Shown piece after piece: positions 55,275 through 64,000 of a stretch of 64,000 nucleotides of DNA. The translations under genes were made by a program, and so were the position numbers. The stretch is taken from positions 311,814 to 375,813 of the forward strand of contig CP070686.1 in NCBI GenBank assembly GCA_020353055.1. The letters run 5' to 3'. Every line of letters begins with the position of its first letter. Position 1 is the stretch's first letter. This DNA is from Caldifarciminota bacterium (GTDB lineage: Bacteria > Hydrothermota > Tepidihabitantia > SM23-42). The notes under the pieces were generated by a model that searched no databases, was not told the DNA's origin, and saw nothing but the letters and a program-made list of their open reading frames with translations.

Positions 55275-56702
55275 ATGGAACTGATATTCGAACAGACCAA
55301 GGACGGCCGACGGGGCTATTCGCTACCGTCGCCAGATGTTCCTTCGCATGAACTTACGGCTGCATTCAGACGTCAGACAACCACCCATCTGCCCGAAGTC
55401 AGTGAACCACAAATCATCCGACACTTCGTCAATCTGTCGGTGATGAACCATCATGTCGACAAGAACTTCTATCCTCTGGGTTCGTGTACTATGAAATATA
55501 ACCCAAAGATCAATGAAGAAACCGCTCGCTTGCACGGATACACAAGAATACATCCCCTGCAACCACAGAGTACCACCCAGGGAGCGCTTGCTTTAATGTA
55601 CGGACTCGGTGAATATCTCAAGGCGATCGTAAACCTCGATGGAATTACGCTACAACCAGCCGCGGGTGCGCAAGGTGAATTCACGGCAATCAGTATGTTC
55701 AAAGCCTATTTCAACAAGAAGAAAGAAGCACGTAAATATATCCTCGTGCCAGACTCGGCGCACGGAACAAACCCGGCGAGCGTCAACTTTTCAGGGTTCC
55801 AGCCACTGACCCTGCCGTCGAGTGACAACGGATTGGTTGATGTGGAAAAATTGATAGCACTGATGACACCCGAGGTTGCCGGACTCATGTTGACCAACCC
55901 AAACACGCTCGGGCTATTTGAAAGGAATGTGAAGAAGATCACCGGTACCGTGCACGACAAAGGAGGTTTGGTCTATCTTGACGGCGCAAATCTTAATGCC
56001 CTCCTGGGCATAACTCGCGCCGGCGACATGGGATTTGACGCCGTTCATTTCAATCTGCACAAGACCTTCTCTACACCTCACGGCGGTGGTGGTCCGGGTT
56101 CGGGGCCCGTGGCCGTAATAAACGACCTTCTGCCATTTCTCCCTGTGCCAACAATAGTCTATGACGGGAAAAGATACGGATTCGATTTCGATGTGCCTGA
56201 TTCCATCGGCAAGGTTCAAACATTCTACGGTAATTTTCTCGTAATGGTAAGAGCCTACACATATCTACGGCTTGTAGGTGCAGCAGGATTAAGGAATATC
56301 TCGAAGTCTGCAATCCTCAATGCCAACTATGTTATTCAATCTCTGAAAGACGATTATCTGCTGCCTTACACCGACTACTGCATGCACGAAGGGGTACTGT
56401 CAGGTCGACAATTGAAGGAATCAGGCTTGAGAACCCTCGATGTGGCAAAACGCCTGCTGGATTATGGTCTACACGCACCAACAATCTATTTCCCATTGAT
56501 CGTTAGTGAAGCTCTAATGATTGAACCGACTGATAGCGAATCAAAAGAAACACTCGATGAATTCGTCAATGCGATGAAAAAGATTCTCGAAGAAGCCAAA
56601 GAACAACCTGATCTCCTGAGAAACGCACCGCACAACACACCGGTGCGCCGTCTTGATGAGGTTAAGGCAATAAAACAATTGAACATAAAATGGAAAACAT
56701 AG
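55275..56702 (+). CDS. gcvPB: Glycine dehydrogenase (decarboxylating) subunit 2
   Basis: GcvPB is the PLP-binding subunit of the split P-protein of the glycine cleavage system. The PLP Lys lies in FNLHKTFSTPHGGGGPGSGP; the N-terminal YPLGSCTMKYNPK and QPAAGAQGEFT are also typical. The start is ATG 55275, with GGGAG nine bases upstream; GTG 55269, overlapping the previous stop, is the alternative. It has 475 residues. The partner genes gcvPA, gcvT and gcvH are absent from this window, which is unusual because gcvPA normally precedes gcvPB. Confidence 0.95.
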   Translation: MELIFEQTKDGRRGYSLPSPDVPSHELTAAFRRQTTTHLPEVSEPQIIRHFVNLSVMNHHVDKNFYPLGSCTMKYNPKINEETARLHGYTRIHPLQPQSTTQGALALMYGLGEYLKAIVNLDGITLQPAAGAQGEFTAISMFKAYFNKKKEARKYILVPDSAHGTNPASVNFSGFQPLTLPSSDNGLVDVEKLIALMTPEVAGLMLTNPNTLGLFERNVKKITGTVHDKGGLVYLDGANLNALLGITRAGDMGFDAVHFNLHKTFSTPHGGGGPGSGPVAVINDLLPFLPVPTIVYDGKRYGFDFDVPDSIGKVQTFYGNFLVMVRAYTYLRLVGAAGLRNISKSAILNANYVIQSLKDDYLLPYTDYCMHEGVLSGRQLKESGLRTLDVAKRLLDYGLHAPTIYFPLIVSEALMIEPTDSESKETLDEFVNAMKKILEEAKEQPDLLRNAPHNTPVRRLDEVKAIKQLNIKWKT

Positions 56703-57010
56703 AATTCGAAGTTACCGAAGAGCGTAAGAAATTTCTGATCAACAAAATCGCTCAGAAAGTGATAGATTACCGCCTTTCACCGGTGGCCATAATTTTTCTG
56801 GAATCATCAAAACCACTGACTTTTTTGGGCAACCAATTTATGATCTTCATGCAACCCTTCTATCGAGCGTTATTCTCGTTTCGTGAATACGAAGAGATCG
56901 CCGCGATGCTGGAAGAACGAAAAAACGTTGAGGCGTTGATCTGCGAGATCGAACGTCTTGAGGAGGAAAGGGATGAAAGGAAAAGAACCGCAAAGAATTC
57001 TGGCCACTGA
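56690..57010 (+). CDS. Small conserved-looking protein of unknown function
   Basis: A 106-residue protein with no domain I can name. Its N-terminal half is mixed (ITEERKKFLINKIAQKVIDY-like helix, then LSPVAIIFLESSKPLTFLGNQ with an aromatic-rich stretch), and its C-terminal part is a charged helix that may form a coiled coil (EERKNVEALICEIERLEEERDE). It overlaps gcvPB by 13 bases and the glmL-like gene by 38 bases, so it is tightly coupled to both. Codon use and position support a real gene. Confidence 0.65.
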   Translation: MENIEFEVTEERKKFLINKIAQKVIDYRLSPVAIIFLESSKPLTFLGNQFMIFMQPFYRALFSFREYEEIAAMLEERKNVEALICEIERLEEERDERKRTAKNSGH

Positions 57011-58769
57011 TTGTGGAAGTACCACAACGAAGGCAATTCTAATTGAGAAGAAAGGCGACGAATATCGCTTGATCGTACGTGGTGAAGCTCCGACAACCGT
57101 CGAAGCACCATTCGAGGATGTCACAAAAGGCGTGCTCAATTCGGTCATGGAAGTTGAAGAACTCTCCAAGGTGAAGATACTCGATGGTGAGAACATCATA
57201 AAGGAAGTCAAAAATGGCGCAGGTGTAGATTTTTATGTCTCAACTTCCTCGGCCGGTGGTGGCCTTCAGATGATGGTTGCCGGCGTCGTACTGACGATGA
57301 CCGCGGAGAGCGCTGCACGCGCCGCCTTAGGAGCCGGGGCAATCGTGATGGACGTGATCGCCTCAAACGACGGCAGGTTACCCCACCAAAAGATAGAACG
57401 TATAAGAAATCTAAGACCAGATATGATCCTTCTTTCGGGTGGTATCGACGGCGGCACCGTATCGCACGTCGTGGAACTTGCCGAGCTGGTCAAAGCCGCC
57501 GACCCGAGACCACGTTTCGGCGTCGGCTATCAACTCCCGGTGATCTATGCCGGCAACAAGGATGCCCGTGATATGATATTGAAAACGCTGGAAGGGAACA
57601 CGGCGCTCGTGGTTGTCGAAAACATACGACCGGTTCTGGAAAGGGAAAATCTCAATCCTGCTCGCCACAAGATTCATGATCAATTCATGGAACACGTCAT
57701 GGCGCATGCACCGGGATATAAAACACTGATGGGTATGACCGATGTGCCGATCATGCCCACACCAGGTGCGGTCGGTTTGCTCGTGGAAACCGTCTCCAAG
57801 AAAGAAAAGATCTCGGTAATCGGCGTCGATATTGGCGGGGCTACCACCGACGTCTTCTCGGTTTTCCAGGAAATTTTTAATAGAACGGTCAGCGCGAACC
57901 TCGGCATGTCCTATTCAATCAGCAATGTTCTCGCAGAAAGTGGCATCGCCAACATAGTCCGTTGGCTGCCCATGGAAATGGATGAACGTGACCTGCGAAA
58001 CCGAATAAGAAATAAGATGATCAGACCAACCACAATACCTCATACCCTTGAAGACCTGAAGATCGAACAGGCGATCGCTCGAGAGGCGTTGAGGCTGGCG
58101 TTCGAGCAGCACAAATCAATGGCCGTTGGGCTCAAGGGTATCCAGCAGGAGAGAACCATTTCCGACGCTTTCAGCCAATCGATGACCGGTGAAACCCTCA
58201 TCGATCTGATGGGGCTGAACCTGCTCATCGGTTCGGGCGGCATACTTTCCCACGCTCCACGCCGCAATCAGGCTGCATTGATGATGATCGATGCCTTCCT
58301 GCCCGAAGGAATAACAAGACTAGCCGTCGATTCAATCTTCATGATGCCACATTTGGGCGTGCTCGCCACGGTGCACGAAAAATCGGCGACCGAAGTCTTT
58401 AACAAGGATTGTCTTGTGCCTTTAGGCACATGTATCGCACCGGTTGGTGAAGGCAAAGAGGGTTCTAACGTTCTGAAGATGATCATTGATTACGGCAATG
58501 GCAAGACCGAAGAACATAAGGCAAAATACGGCGAAATTGAACTCATCCCATTGGGTGTACAGGATGAAGCAACCGTAACACTGCATCCAGAAAAAGGATT
58601 CGACATCGGTGATGGACGGGGCAAGGAAATCCAGACCACTATCAAAGGTGGCATTGTCGGAGTAGTACTTGATTGTCGCGGAAGACCATTTAGGTTACCG
58701 GAAGATAAACGAAAACGCATCGCATCGCTCAACAATTGGTTTGCTGCGACCGACCTCTACCCGCAGTAG
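56973..58769 (+). CDS. GlmL/MutL-like ASKHA ATPase
   Basis: This 598-residue ASKHA-fold protein is of the GlmL (glutamate mutase MutL) family, proposed as a reactivase or chaperone of adenosylcobalamin-dependent mutases. Phosphate-binding motifs are ILATDCGSTTTKAILIE near residue 8 and VIGVDIGGATTDVFS near residue 285. The start is ATG 56973, with AGGAGG six bases upstream. No mutase gene is nearby, so the partner is either elsewhere or different. It lies between a small unknown gene and rpmF. Confidence 0.85.
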   Translation: MKGKEPQRILATDCGSTTTKAILIEKKGDEYRLIVRGEAPTTVEAPFEDVTKGVLNSVMEVEELSKVKILDGENIIKEVKNGAGVDFYVSTSSAGGGLQMMVAGVVLTMTAESAARAALGAGAIVMDVIASNDGRLPHQKIERIRNLRPDMILLSGGIDGGTVSHVVELAELVKAADPRPRFGVGYQLPVIYAGNKDARDMILKTLEGNTALVVVENIRPVLERENLNPARHKIHDQFMEHVMAHAPGYKTLMGMTDVPIMPTPGAVGLLVETVSKKEKISVIGVDIGGATTDVFSVFQEIFNRTVSANLGMSYSISNVLAESGIANIVRWLPMEMDERDLRNRIRNKMIRPTTIPHTLEDLKIEQAIAREALRLAFEQHKSMAVGLKGIQQERTISDAFSQSMTGETLIDLMGLNLLIGSGGILSHAPRRNQAALMMIDAFLPEGITRLAVDSIFMMPHLGVLATVHEKSATEVFNKDCLVPLGTCIAPVGEGKEGSNVLKMIIDYGNGKTEEHKAKYGEIELIPLGVQDEATVTLHPEKGFDIGDGRGKEIQTTIKGGIVGVVLDCRGRPFRLPEDKRKRIASLNNWFAATDLYPQ

Positions 58770-58862
58770 TCGTCAACATCACCTTAACAGATGTTGCCCA
58801 CTTTACGATGCATGCCAAGATTTGGGTTAGAGTCAATGATAAGAAAATTACAAGGAGGCTAG

Positions 58863-59057
58863 ATGGCAGTACCTAAGAGAAGACACTCGCACTCGAGAAA
58901 GAACAAGCGCCGTTCGCAGAAGAAAGTTCGCCCACGTAGTTATGTGGAATGCCCGAAGTGCCATAGTCCGAAACTCCCACATCGTGTCTGTCCGAACTGC
59001 GGCAATTACAATGGCAAACTTGTGGTGCCGCCAAAAGAAGAGAAGGAGAAAGGTTGA
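58863..59057 (+). CDS. rpmF: 50S ribosomal protein L32 (bL32), zinc-binding form
   Basis: The 64-residue sequence begins [19 protein letters not shown] and contains two CxxC pairs ([13 protein letters not shown] and [10 protein letters not shown]), typical of zinc-type bL32. AAGGAGG precedes ATG 58863. plsX starts on its last bases, giving the common rpmF-plsX-fabH order. Confidence 0.97.
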   Translation: MAVPKRRHSHSRKNKRRSQKKVRPRSYVECPKCHSPKLPHRVCPNCGNYNGKLVVPPKEEKEKG

Positions 59058-60022
59058 TAATCGGATTCGATTTGATGGGGTCAGACAGGGCGCCACTGAG
59101 CGAACTGCATGCTCTGGAAATGCTCAATGAGGAACCGTTATGTGATCTAATGGTCATCGGCAAAGGTGATTACGAAAATGATGTCCAGAATCTGGGCTTC
59201 AATTTTCATCTGGCTGATGACGTCGTCGGCATGCACGAAATCCCCAGCGTTGCGGTACGTCAGAAGAAGCACTCATCACAGGCTATTCTCGTCGACAAAT
59301 TGAAGAAGAAGGAAGTTGATGCCATTGTGAGCGCCGGTAATACCGGTGCGATGCTCGGCTTCAGTATGATCAATCTCGGATTGATCGAAGGCATTCCCAA
59401 GGCAGGACTCGCCATCACCGTACCCACCGAATCAGGTTACGCGGTGATGATAGATGTCGGTGCCAATATTCATCCCAAAACAGTCGATTATTTCAATTAC
59501 GGACTTATGGGTTCAGCATTCGCCGAGATCGCTTTCGCGAAAGACAGGCCGCGCGTAGCGCTTTTGAATATCGGTGCTGAAAGTGCAAAAGGCGACGAAA
59601 TAAGGCAGAAAGCATACCAGAATCTGCAGTCAAGTGCACTCAACTTCATCGGTAATATTGAAGGCAATGATATCATGAAGGGATTCGCAGATGTGATCAT
59701 TTGCGATGGATTCACGGGAAACGTCGTTCTCAAATTCTCAGAAGGAATGATCGACATAATATGGCATATGCTGAAAGACACCGTCGATGCCGTCATGCGC
59801 CGTAAGTTCGGGCAATTTCTCGTCAGACCGGCAGTGCAGGATTTGAAAGCGAAATTCAACTACGAAGAATACGGCGGCGGCATTCTACTGGGAGTAAATG
59901 GTATTGTGATCATTTGTCATGGCCATTCCTCTCCTGACGCCCTCAAGAATGCAATACGGCTCGCAAAAACATGTGCCGAGCATAATCTCGTTGAAGAAAT
60001 CAGAAAGAGGGTAGTTTCATGA
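59054..60022 (+). CDS. plsX: Phosphate acyltransferase PlsX
   Basis: PlsX makes acyl-phosphate from acyl-ACP for phospholipid synthesis. The 322-residue sequence shows [13 protein letters not shown] (a variant of the usual DxMGGDxAP), [33 protein letters not shown] and [15 protein letters not shown]. The start is TTG 59054, overlapping the rpmF TGA, with GAGAAGGAG just upstream. fabH overlaps its end (ATGA). Confidence 0.93.
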   Translation: MIIGFDLMGSDRAPLSELHALEMLNEEPLCDLMVIGKGDYENDVQNLGFNFHLADDVVGMHEIPSVAVRQKKHSSQAILVDKLKKKEVDAIVSAGNTGAMLGFSMINLGLIEGIPKAGLAITVPTESGYAVMIDVGANIHPKTVDYFNYGLMGSAFAEIAFAKDRPRVALLNIGAESAKGDEIRQKAYQNLQSSALNFIGNIEGNDIMKGFADVIICDGFTGNVVLKFSEGMIDIIWHMLKDTVDAVMRRKFGQFLVRPAVQDLKAKFNYEEYGGGILLGVNGIVIICHGHSSPDALKNAIRLAKTCAEHNLVEEIRKRVVS

Positions 60023-60993
60023 GGGCTTATATTGCCGGCGTCGGTAGTTATACACCCGATAAGATCCTCAACAATTTCGACTTTGAGAAGATCGTCGACA
60101 CTTCTGATGAATGGATCAGAACGAGATCAGGAATCCAGGAACGTCATATCGCGGCCGATAATCAAGCAACAAGCGACCTTGCCTTCTTTGCCGCGAAGCG
60201 CGCGCTCAAATCCGCAGGTGTTAAATCTAAGAACCTCAGTGCGATAGTCGTTGGTACTGCGACCCCGGACATGCCTTTTCCCTCGACCGCTTGCCTCCTG
60301 CAAAAACGCCTCGGCGCACCCTCCATCTTCGCATTTGACATATCTGCTGGCTGTACAGGTTTTCTTTATGCACTTGGCATTGCGGAAAATTTTGTAATGA
60401 ACAACTACGACAACGTCCTCGTGATTGGCGCCGATACTTTGACCAGGATTACCGATTATACCGACCGTACGACTTGCGTGCTCTTCGGTGATGCTGCAGG
60501 CGCCGTCGTACTCAAAAAAGGCAATTCTGCCTCCGGCATTCTCGCATCTCACTTCGCATCCGATGGTTCATCATGGCAGCTTCTGCACCAACCGGCAGGC
60601 GGTTCAAGAATGCCACCCAGCCACGAGACAGTGGACCAGCGGCTCCACGTCATCAAAATGCAGGGTAATGAGGTTTTCAAGCTAGCGGTCAGAGCAATGT
60701 GTGATGCTGCGGTCATTACCCTTAAGAAAGCAAATGTCTCGGCTTCGCAACTGAAACTTCTGATTCCCCATCAGGCAAATATCAGGATCATTGAAGCAAG
60801 CGCGAAGCGGCTGCACTTACCCATGGATAGGGTTCTGGTAAACCTTGATCGTTACGGCAACACCTCGACCGCTTCTATCCCCCTCGCGCTGGACGAAGCC
60901 GTGAGAACAGGACGCGTAGAAAAAGACGACCTCGTGTTGATGGTCGCATTTGGCGCCGGCTTCACGTGGGGAGGTGTGCTTTTCAGATATTGA
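60019..60993 (+). CDS. fabH: 3-oxoacyl-ACP synthase III
   Basis: FabH starts fatty acid synthesis by condensing acetyl-CoA with malonyl-ACP. The 324-residue enzyme keeps the catalytic triad: Cys in DISAGCTGFLYALG, His in LLIPHQANIRI and Asn in DRYGNTSTASIP. The C-terminal VAFGAGFTWGGVLFRY is typical. ATG 60019 overlaps the plsX stop by four bases. It ends the operon that began with the DUF6485 gene. Confidence 0.97.
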   Translation: MRAYIAGVGSYTPDKILNNFDFEKIVDTSDEWIRTRSGIQERHIAADNQATSDLAFFAAKRALKSAGVKSKNLSAIVVGTATPDMPFPSTACLLQKRLGAPSIFAFDISAGCTGFLYALGIAENFVMNNYDNVLVIGADTLTRITDYTDRTTCVLFGDAAGAVVLKKGNSASGILASHFASDGSSWQLLHQPAGGSRMPPSHETVDQRLHVIKMQGNEVFKLAVRAMCDAAVITLKKANVSASQLKLLIPHQANIRIIEASAKRLHLPMDRVLVNLDRYGNTSTASIPLALDEAVRTGRVEKDDLVLMVAFGAGFTWGGVLFRY

Positions 60994-61379
60994 TGCTGAT
61001 CTGCAAGGCTAAAATCCCCATGAATCGCCCTTTTTTCGTTGATATTCGTCAAATGAGCTAACTCGAAAACCGCATAGATACGATATTGACAATTGTAGGA
61101 AATTTGTTATAATTATCCAATATTAAAGAATTAATCAAAAGATATCAGGAGGGAGGTCCAATAAGACACCTCCTATGCTAATAACCCCCCTTTTGGACCC
61201 CCCTCCACATTTTTGTCAACAACGGGGGCATCGCCGGCAGCAGGAAATTGAACCTGAACTGCCGACAGGCATTGATAATTTATGAATATAAGAAAAAGAT
61301 GGGAAGTTAGAGTCACCACTTTCCAGCCACACTGCTTTCAAATAAACATAAATCAAAGACAACATACTCAGGAGGTATG
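60994..61379 (+). other. Intergenic region and structured leader of the C25 peptidase gene
   Basis: This 386-base gap has a promoter (61086-61113) followed by a predicted leader of about 260 bases, long for this window. It contains inverted repeats GGAGG...CCTCC near 61150-61173 and an extended one near 61231-61270 (CGGCAG/CTGCCG and CAGG/CCTG). I see no known riboswitch. A 36-residue frame at 61175-61285 has no ribosome-binding support. Confidence 0.5.
61086..61113 (+). promoter_or_regulatory. Promoter of the C25 peptidase gene
   Basis: TTGACA (61086-61091) and TATAAT (61108-61113), both perfect, are 16 bases apart. Transcription should start near 61120. Confidence 0.85.
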
Positions 61380-64000
61380 ATGCAATTTTCGCATATTAAC
61401 AAGAGGAATATTGCCATGCTGACTTTCTTGTCGTGCGCCATGCTTGGCGCAAGTTGGATACCCTTTAACCAGGGAGAGTCAATGCGAGGCGCGGAAACAT
61501 ACATCGTTTCCGAAAGTGATTTCTCAGTCACGATGGACATCGAAATCTACGGCATAACCGTGGAAGATATCGATACGAGAGAAATGGTCAACACGCGGAA
61601 TGAGATATTCTCACTCATCAGTATACCAGACGGGTATCACACTGGCGAGCTCGGCAGACCAAGACTGCCGGCCATCAAGCAGACCATTGGCGTGCCTTAT
61701 GGCGCGCAGATGGGAATCGAGATCATCAAAACTGAATATCGAGACATTCCACTCGAATCGATTAACATTGACAAGAGAATAATGCCGGTGTTAGCACCCG
61801 TCGAAAAGATGCCCGGCATTAAACCGGTTTTTGAGATCGACAGCAAGATCTATGGACAGGATGAGTTCTATCCAGGAAACACAGCAAGAATCGAAAGTGA
61901 AGACGTCATGAGAGGACACCGGTTGGCAGTCATCGAGGTCATGCCGATCCAGTATAATCCGGCAACAAATATGCTGCGGTGTTACACTAAACTCGAACTG
62001 AAATTGACCTTTGCCGGCGGCAATATGGCAAAAACACGCGAGGAAATCCTGAAGGACTATTCGCCGCTCTTTGAAGACTTCATCAAGCGCCGTGTATTAA
62101 ACACCAGTATGTATGATAATCTCACGCGCGACGTCCTGCCCTTGCCAATACACTATCTTATTATCACTCATAATAACTTCGAGACTCAGGTCAATGATCT
62201 CGCACAATGGCTGAAACAGAAAGGTTTCAGGGTCAAGGTGGCAAATCAGGACAGCATTGCCTCCTGGACTATCGCTGGCATTGAGAACTACATCGACGCG
62301 CAGAACCCGTTGCCGACGTACCTCCTGTTGGTGGGCGACGTGAATGGTGGATACATGCCGGCGCCAATAGGTAGCCAATCGAACAAGGTCACTGACCTAT
62401 ACTACGCCGAGACCGACGGCTCTGGTTATCTGCCTGATATATTCTACGGCAGGTTGTCGGTCGAGAATACGACGCACATTACGACAATTGTCGAAAAAAT
62501 ATTGAAGTACGAAAGAGCCCAATTGCCCGATATGGCATCATGGTTCAAAAAGGATGCTTTCCTTGCCGGAAATGATAATTACTCGATAACCGAAGGTACG
62601 CATAACTACTGCACAACTAATTTCATGGATCCGAACGGCTATACTACATACAAAGTATATGAGCAAACCTACGGGGCAACGACGGCCGATGTCTTCACCA
62701 ACGTCAACGAAGGAAGGATACTGACCACGATGTCCGGTCATGGAAGTGACGACGGCTGGTACGACGGTCCGCCGTTCCAGGTCTCGCATGTGAACCAGTT
62801 GACCAATGGCGATAAATTGACGATCGCCACCGGCCACTGCTGTCTAGCGAACAATTTTGGCTGGAATTCGGGTCCATGCGGCGGCGAATCCTGGATACGC
62901 AAGGAAAACGGCGGTGGGGTCGCTTACTACGGTTCATGCCCATCAACATACTGGAGCGAAGACGACTGGCTGCAAAAAGAATGGTACGAAGCAATATATG
63001 CCGACTCCATGTACGAACATGCGCGTTTTACGCTAGACGGGATGTACGATGGTCTCTACCTCTCAAGCACGAGTCCGTCGACGAAGCAGTATTATTACGA
63101 AGGCTATCATGTGCTGGGCGACCCGTCACTCGACCTGTGGACCGAAGTGCCGGTCAACATGGTCGTCACCTATGATGGTGCCGTTGTCCCGTCGACCGGC
63201 GACTTCACGGTATCGGTAACCGGCAACGGAAGCCCGCTGGAAGACGCTCTGGTATGCGCGTGGATACCCGGACAATCTCCAGAAATGCACGTTGCAGAAT
63301 ATACTAATGCCGCGGGCATCGCGACGCTCAGCATCTCACCGACGACGCCGGGTGATACGATGTACGTCACCGTCACAAAACATGATTACATACCCCACGA
63401 AGGCGATGCTATGGTCATTGCACCTTCTGGCCCCTATGTGACTGCCGGCTCCACGATCATAAATGACGGCAACAACGGACAGGCTAATCCAGGGGAGACG
63501 GTTCAACTTGGTGTCTGGGCAAAGAACCTCGGTGTCGCAACCGCCTATTCTGTTTACGGATTAATCAGTGAAGCAGACCCTTACATTTCATTGGGTACCG
63601 ATTCTTCTTGGTATAGCAACATTGCTCCGTCAGATTCATCTCTTTCCGCACCTTATTACAGTTTCGATGTCGCAAACAACTGCCCGGATGGTCATGTCAT
63701 TAACTTCACACTGGATTTCACGGACAACGTAGACACAACATGGACATGCGATGTGAATGTCACGGTTTATGCGCCGTTATTGGTGTATCAGGAGTATGCG
63801 GTTTCGGGTGGTAATGGTAATGGGATATTGGAGCCGGGAGAGACGGTGGATTTAGCGATCACCTTGGAGAATGAGGGTGGTGCGGCGGCGAGCAATGTGA
63901 CTTCGACGTTAACGACGGCATCTTCTTGGGTGACGGTCAATGACGGTACGGGTAATTTTGGGACGATTGCGGCTGGTGGGACGGCGAGTAATAGTAGTGA
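61380..64000 (+). CDS. Secreted C25 (gingipain-like) cysteine peptidase, 3' end cut by window
   Basis: The frame is open from ATG 61380 (AGGAGG four bases upstream; ATG 61377 is possible) to the window edge, at least 873 codons. A signal segment (residues 1-25) is followed by a propeptide region with RPRLPAIKQTIGVP and a C25 catalytic domain. PIHYLIITHNNF and LLLVGDVNG lie near 250-320, the catalytic His is in TMSGHGSDDGW near 454, and Cys in ATGHCCLANNF near 487. DGNNGQANPGE (from about residue 695) and GNGNGILEPGE (from about 810) open two related Ig/CARDB-like domains. Family members are typically exported by type IX secretion; the C-terminal sorting signal would lie beyond this window. 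It is a single gene with its own promoter. Confidence 0.85.
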   Translation, partial: MQFSHINKRNIAMLTFLSCAMLGASWIPFNQGESMRGAETYIVSESDFSVTMDIEIYGITVEDIDTREMVNTRNEIFSLISIPDGYHTGELGRPRLPAIKQTIGVPYGAQMGIEIIKTEYRDIPLESINIDKRIMPVLAPVEKMPGIKPVFEIDSKIYGQDEFYPGNTARIESEDVMRGHRLAVIEVMPIQYNPATNMLRCYTKLELKLTFAGGNMAKTREEILKDYSPLFEDFIKRRVLNTSMYDNLTRDVLPLPIHYLIITHNNFETQVNDLAQWLKQKGFRVKVANQDSIASWTIAGIENYIDAQNPLPTYLLLVGDVNGGYMPAPIGSQSNKVTDLYYAETDGSGYLPDIFYGRLSVENTTHITTIVEKILKYERAQLPDMASWFKKDAFLAGNDNYSITEGTHNYCTTNFMDPNGYTTYKVYEQTYGATTADVFTNVNEGRILTTMSGHGSDDGWYDGPPFQVSHVNQLTNGDKLTIATGHCCLANNFGWNSGPCGGESWIRKENGGGVAYYGSCPSTYWSEDDWLQKEWYEAIYADSMYEHARFTLDGMYDGLYLSSTSPSTKQYYYEGYHVLGDPSLDLWTEVPVNMVVTYDGAVVPSTGDFTVSVTGNGSPLEDALVCAWIPGQSPEMHVAEYTNAAGIATLSISPTTPGDTMYVTVTKHDYIPHEGDAMVIAPSGPYVTAGSTIINDGNNGQANPGETVQLGVWAKNLGVATAYSVYGLISEADPYISLGTDSSWYSNIAPSDSSLSAPYYSFDVANNCPDGHVINFTLDFTDNVDTTWTCDVNVTVYAPLLVYQEYAVSGGNGNGILEPGETVDLAITLENEGGAAASNVTSTLTTASSWVTVNDGTGNFGTIAAGGTASNSS

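Noticed and set aside
61175..61285. 36-residue frame in the C25 peptidase leader as a leader peptide
   Set aside because: No ribosome-binding site fits, the sequence is proline-rich and unlike a regulatory leader peptide, and the frame may be chance.

Overview
This 64 kb window is a bacterial chromosome segment of moderate GC content. It is dense with housekeeping genes and shows no transposase, integrase, phage gene or CRISPR array. Several genes imply a Gram-negative cell: a lipid A disaccharide synthase homologue, several lipoprotein signal peptides, a probable outer-membrane barrel protein and a gingipain-type (C25) secreted peptidase. The mix of DUF4837, C25 peptidase, TPR/roadblock proteins, DUF6485, a BCAM0308-type zinc protein and an RtcB ligase fits the FCB superphylum or a nearby uncultured phylum such as WOR-3. 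This placement is an impression from gene content, not a phylogeny.

Layout. 0.2-9.6 kb (+): two tandem PilT-type ATPases, recG, a DUF4837 protein, then a TPR protein, accB, a third PilT-type ATPase and accC. 9.7-14.3 kb (-): a large TPR protein, a TPR-roadblock protein, a small roadblock protein and a lipoprotein protein-isoaspartate methyltransferase. 14.4-20.7 kb (-): tRNA-Phe, cstA, carA-carB. 20.8-24.1 kb (+): rtcB and uvrC. 24.5-27.1 kb (-): rpsF-ssb-rpsR-rplI, a bifunctional-nuclease-family gene and a CBS/CorC protein. 27.3-31.9 kb (-): a 1558-residue alpha-2-macroglobulin. 32.0-37.9 kb (-): rpsT, then the macromolecular synthesis operon read as rpsU-mutS2-dnaG-rpoD. 38 kb: divergent deoC and proS. 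38.8-47.4 kb (+): proS-rimP-nusA-infB-DUF503-rbfA-nrnA-truB-ribF. 47.5-51.6 kb (-): tRNA-Val, a zinc protein, groES-groEL, fmdB, DUF2905 and lpxB. 51.7-54.9 kb (-): hydrolase, outer-membrane protein, transaldolase, DUF1622. 55.1-61.0 kb (+): DUF6485, gcvPB, a small unknown, glmL-like, rpmF, plsX, fabH. 61.4 kb to the end (+): a C25 peptidase cut off by the window edge.

Promoters are unusually easy to read. At least a dozen sites match TTGACA, then 16 bases (17 in two cases), then TATAAT. For rpsT, proS, deoC, the DUF6485 gene and nearly carA, the -10 box lies so close to the start codon that the mRNA should begin at or within a few bases of it. No Shine-Dalgarno sequence is present in these cases, which suggests leaderless transcripts. 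Other genes, such as rpsU, rtcB, cstA and groES, have strong GGAGG sites, so both initiation modes seem to coexist.

The most unusual protein is the alpha-2-macroglobulin. Its bait region carries a segment that looks like the C-terminal part of a type II secretion major pseudopilin (GspG). Other points worth a second look are a probable ATT start codon, MutS2 inside the rpsU-dnaG-rpoD operon without its usual Smr domain, a PilT-type ATPase between accB and accC, and an abrupt codon-use change at the end of the C25 peptidase.
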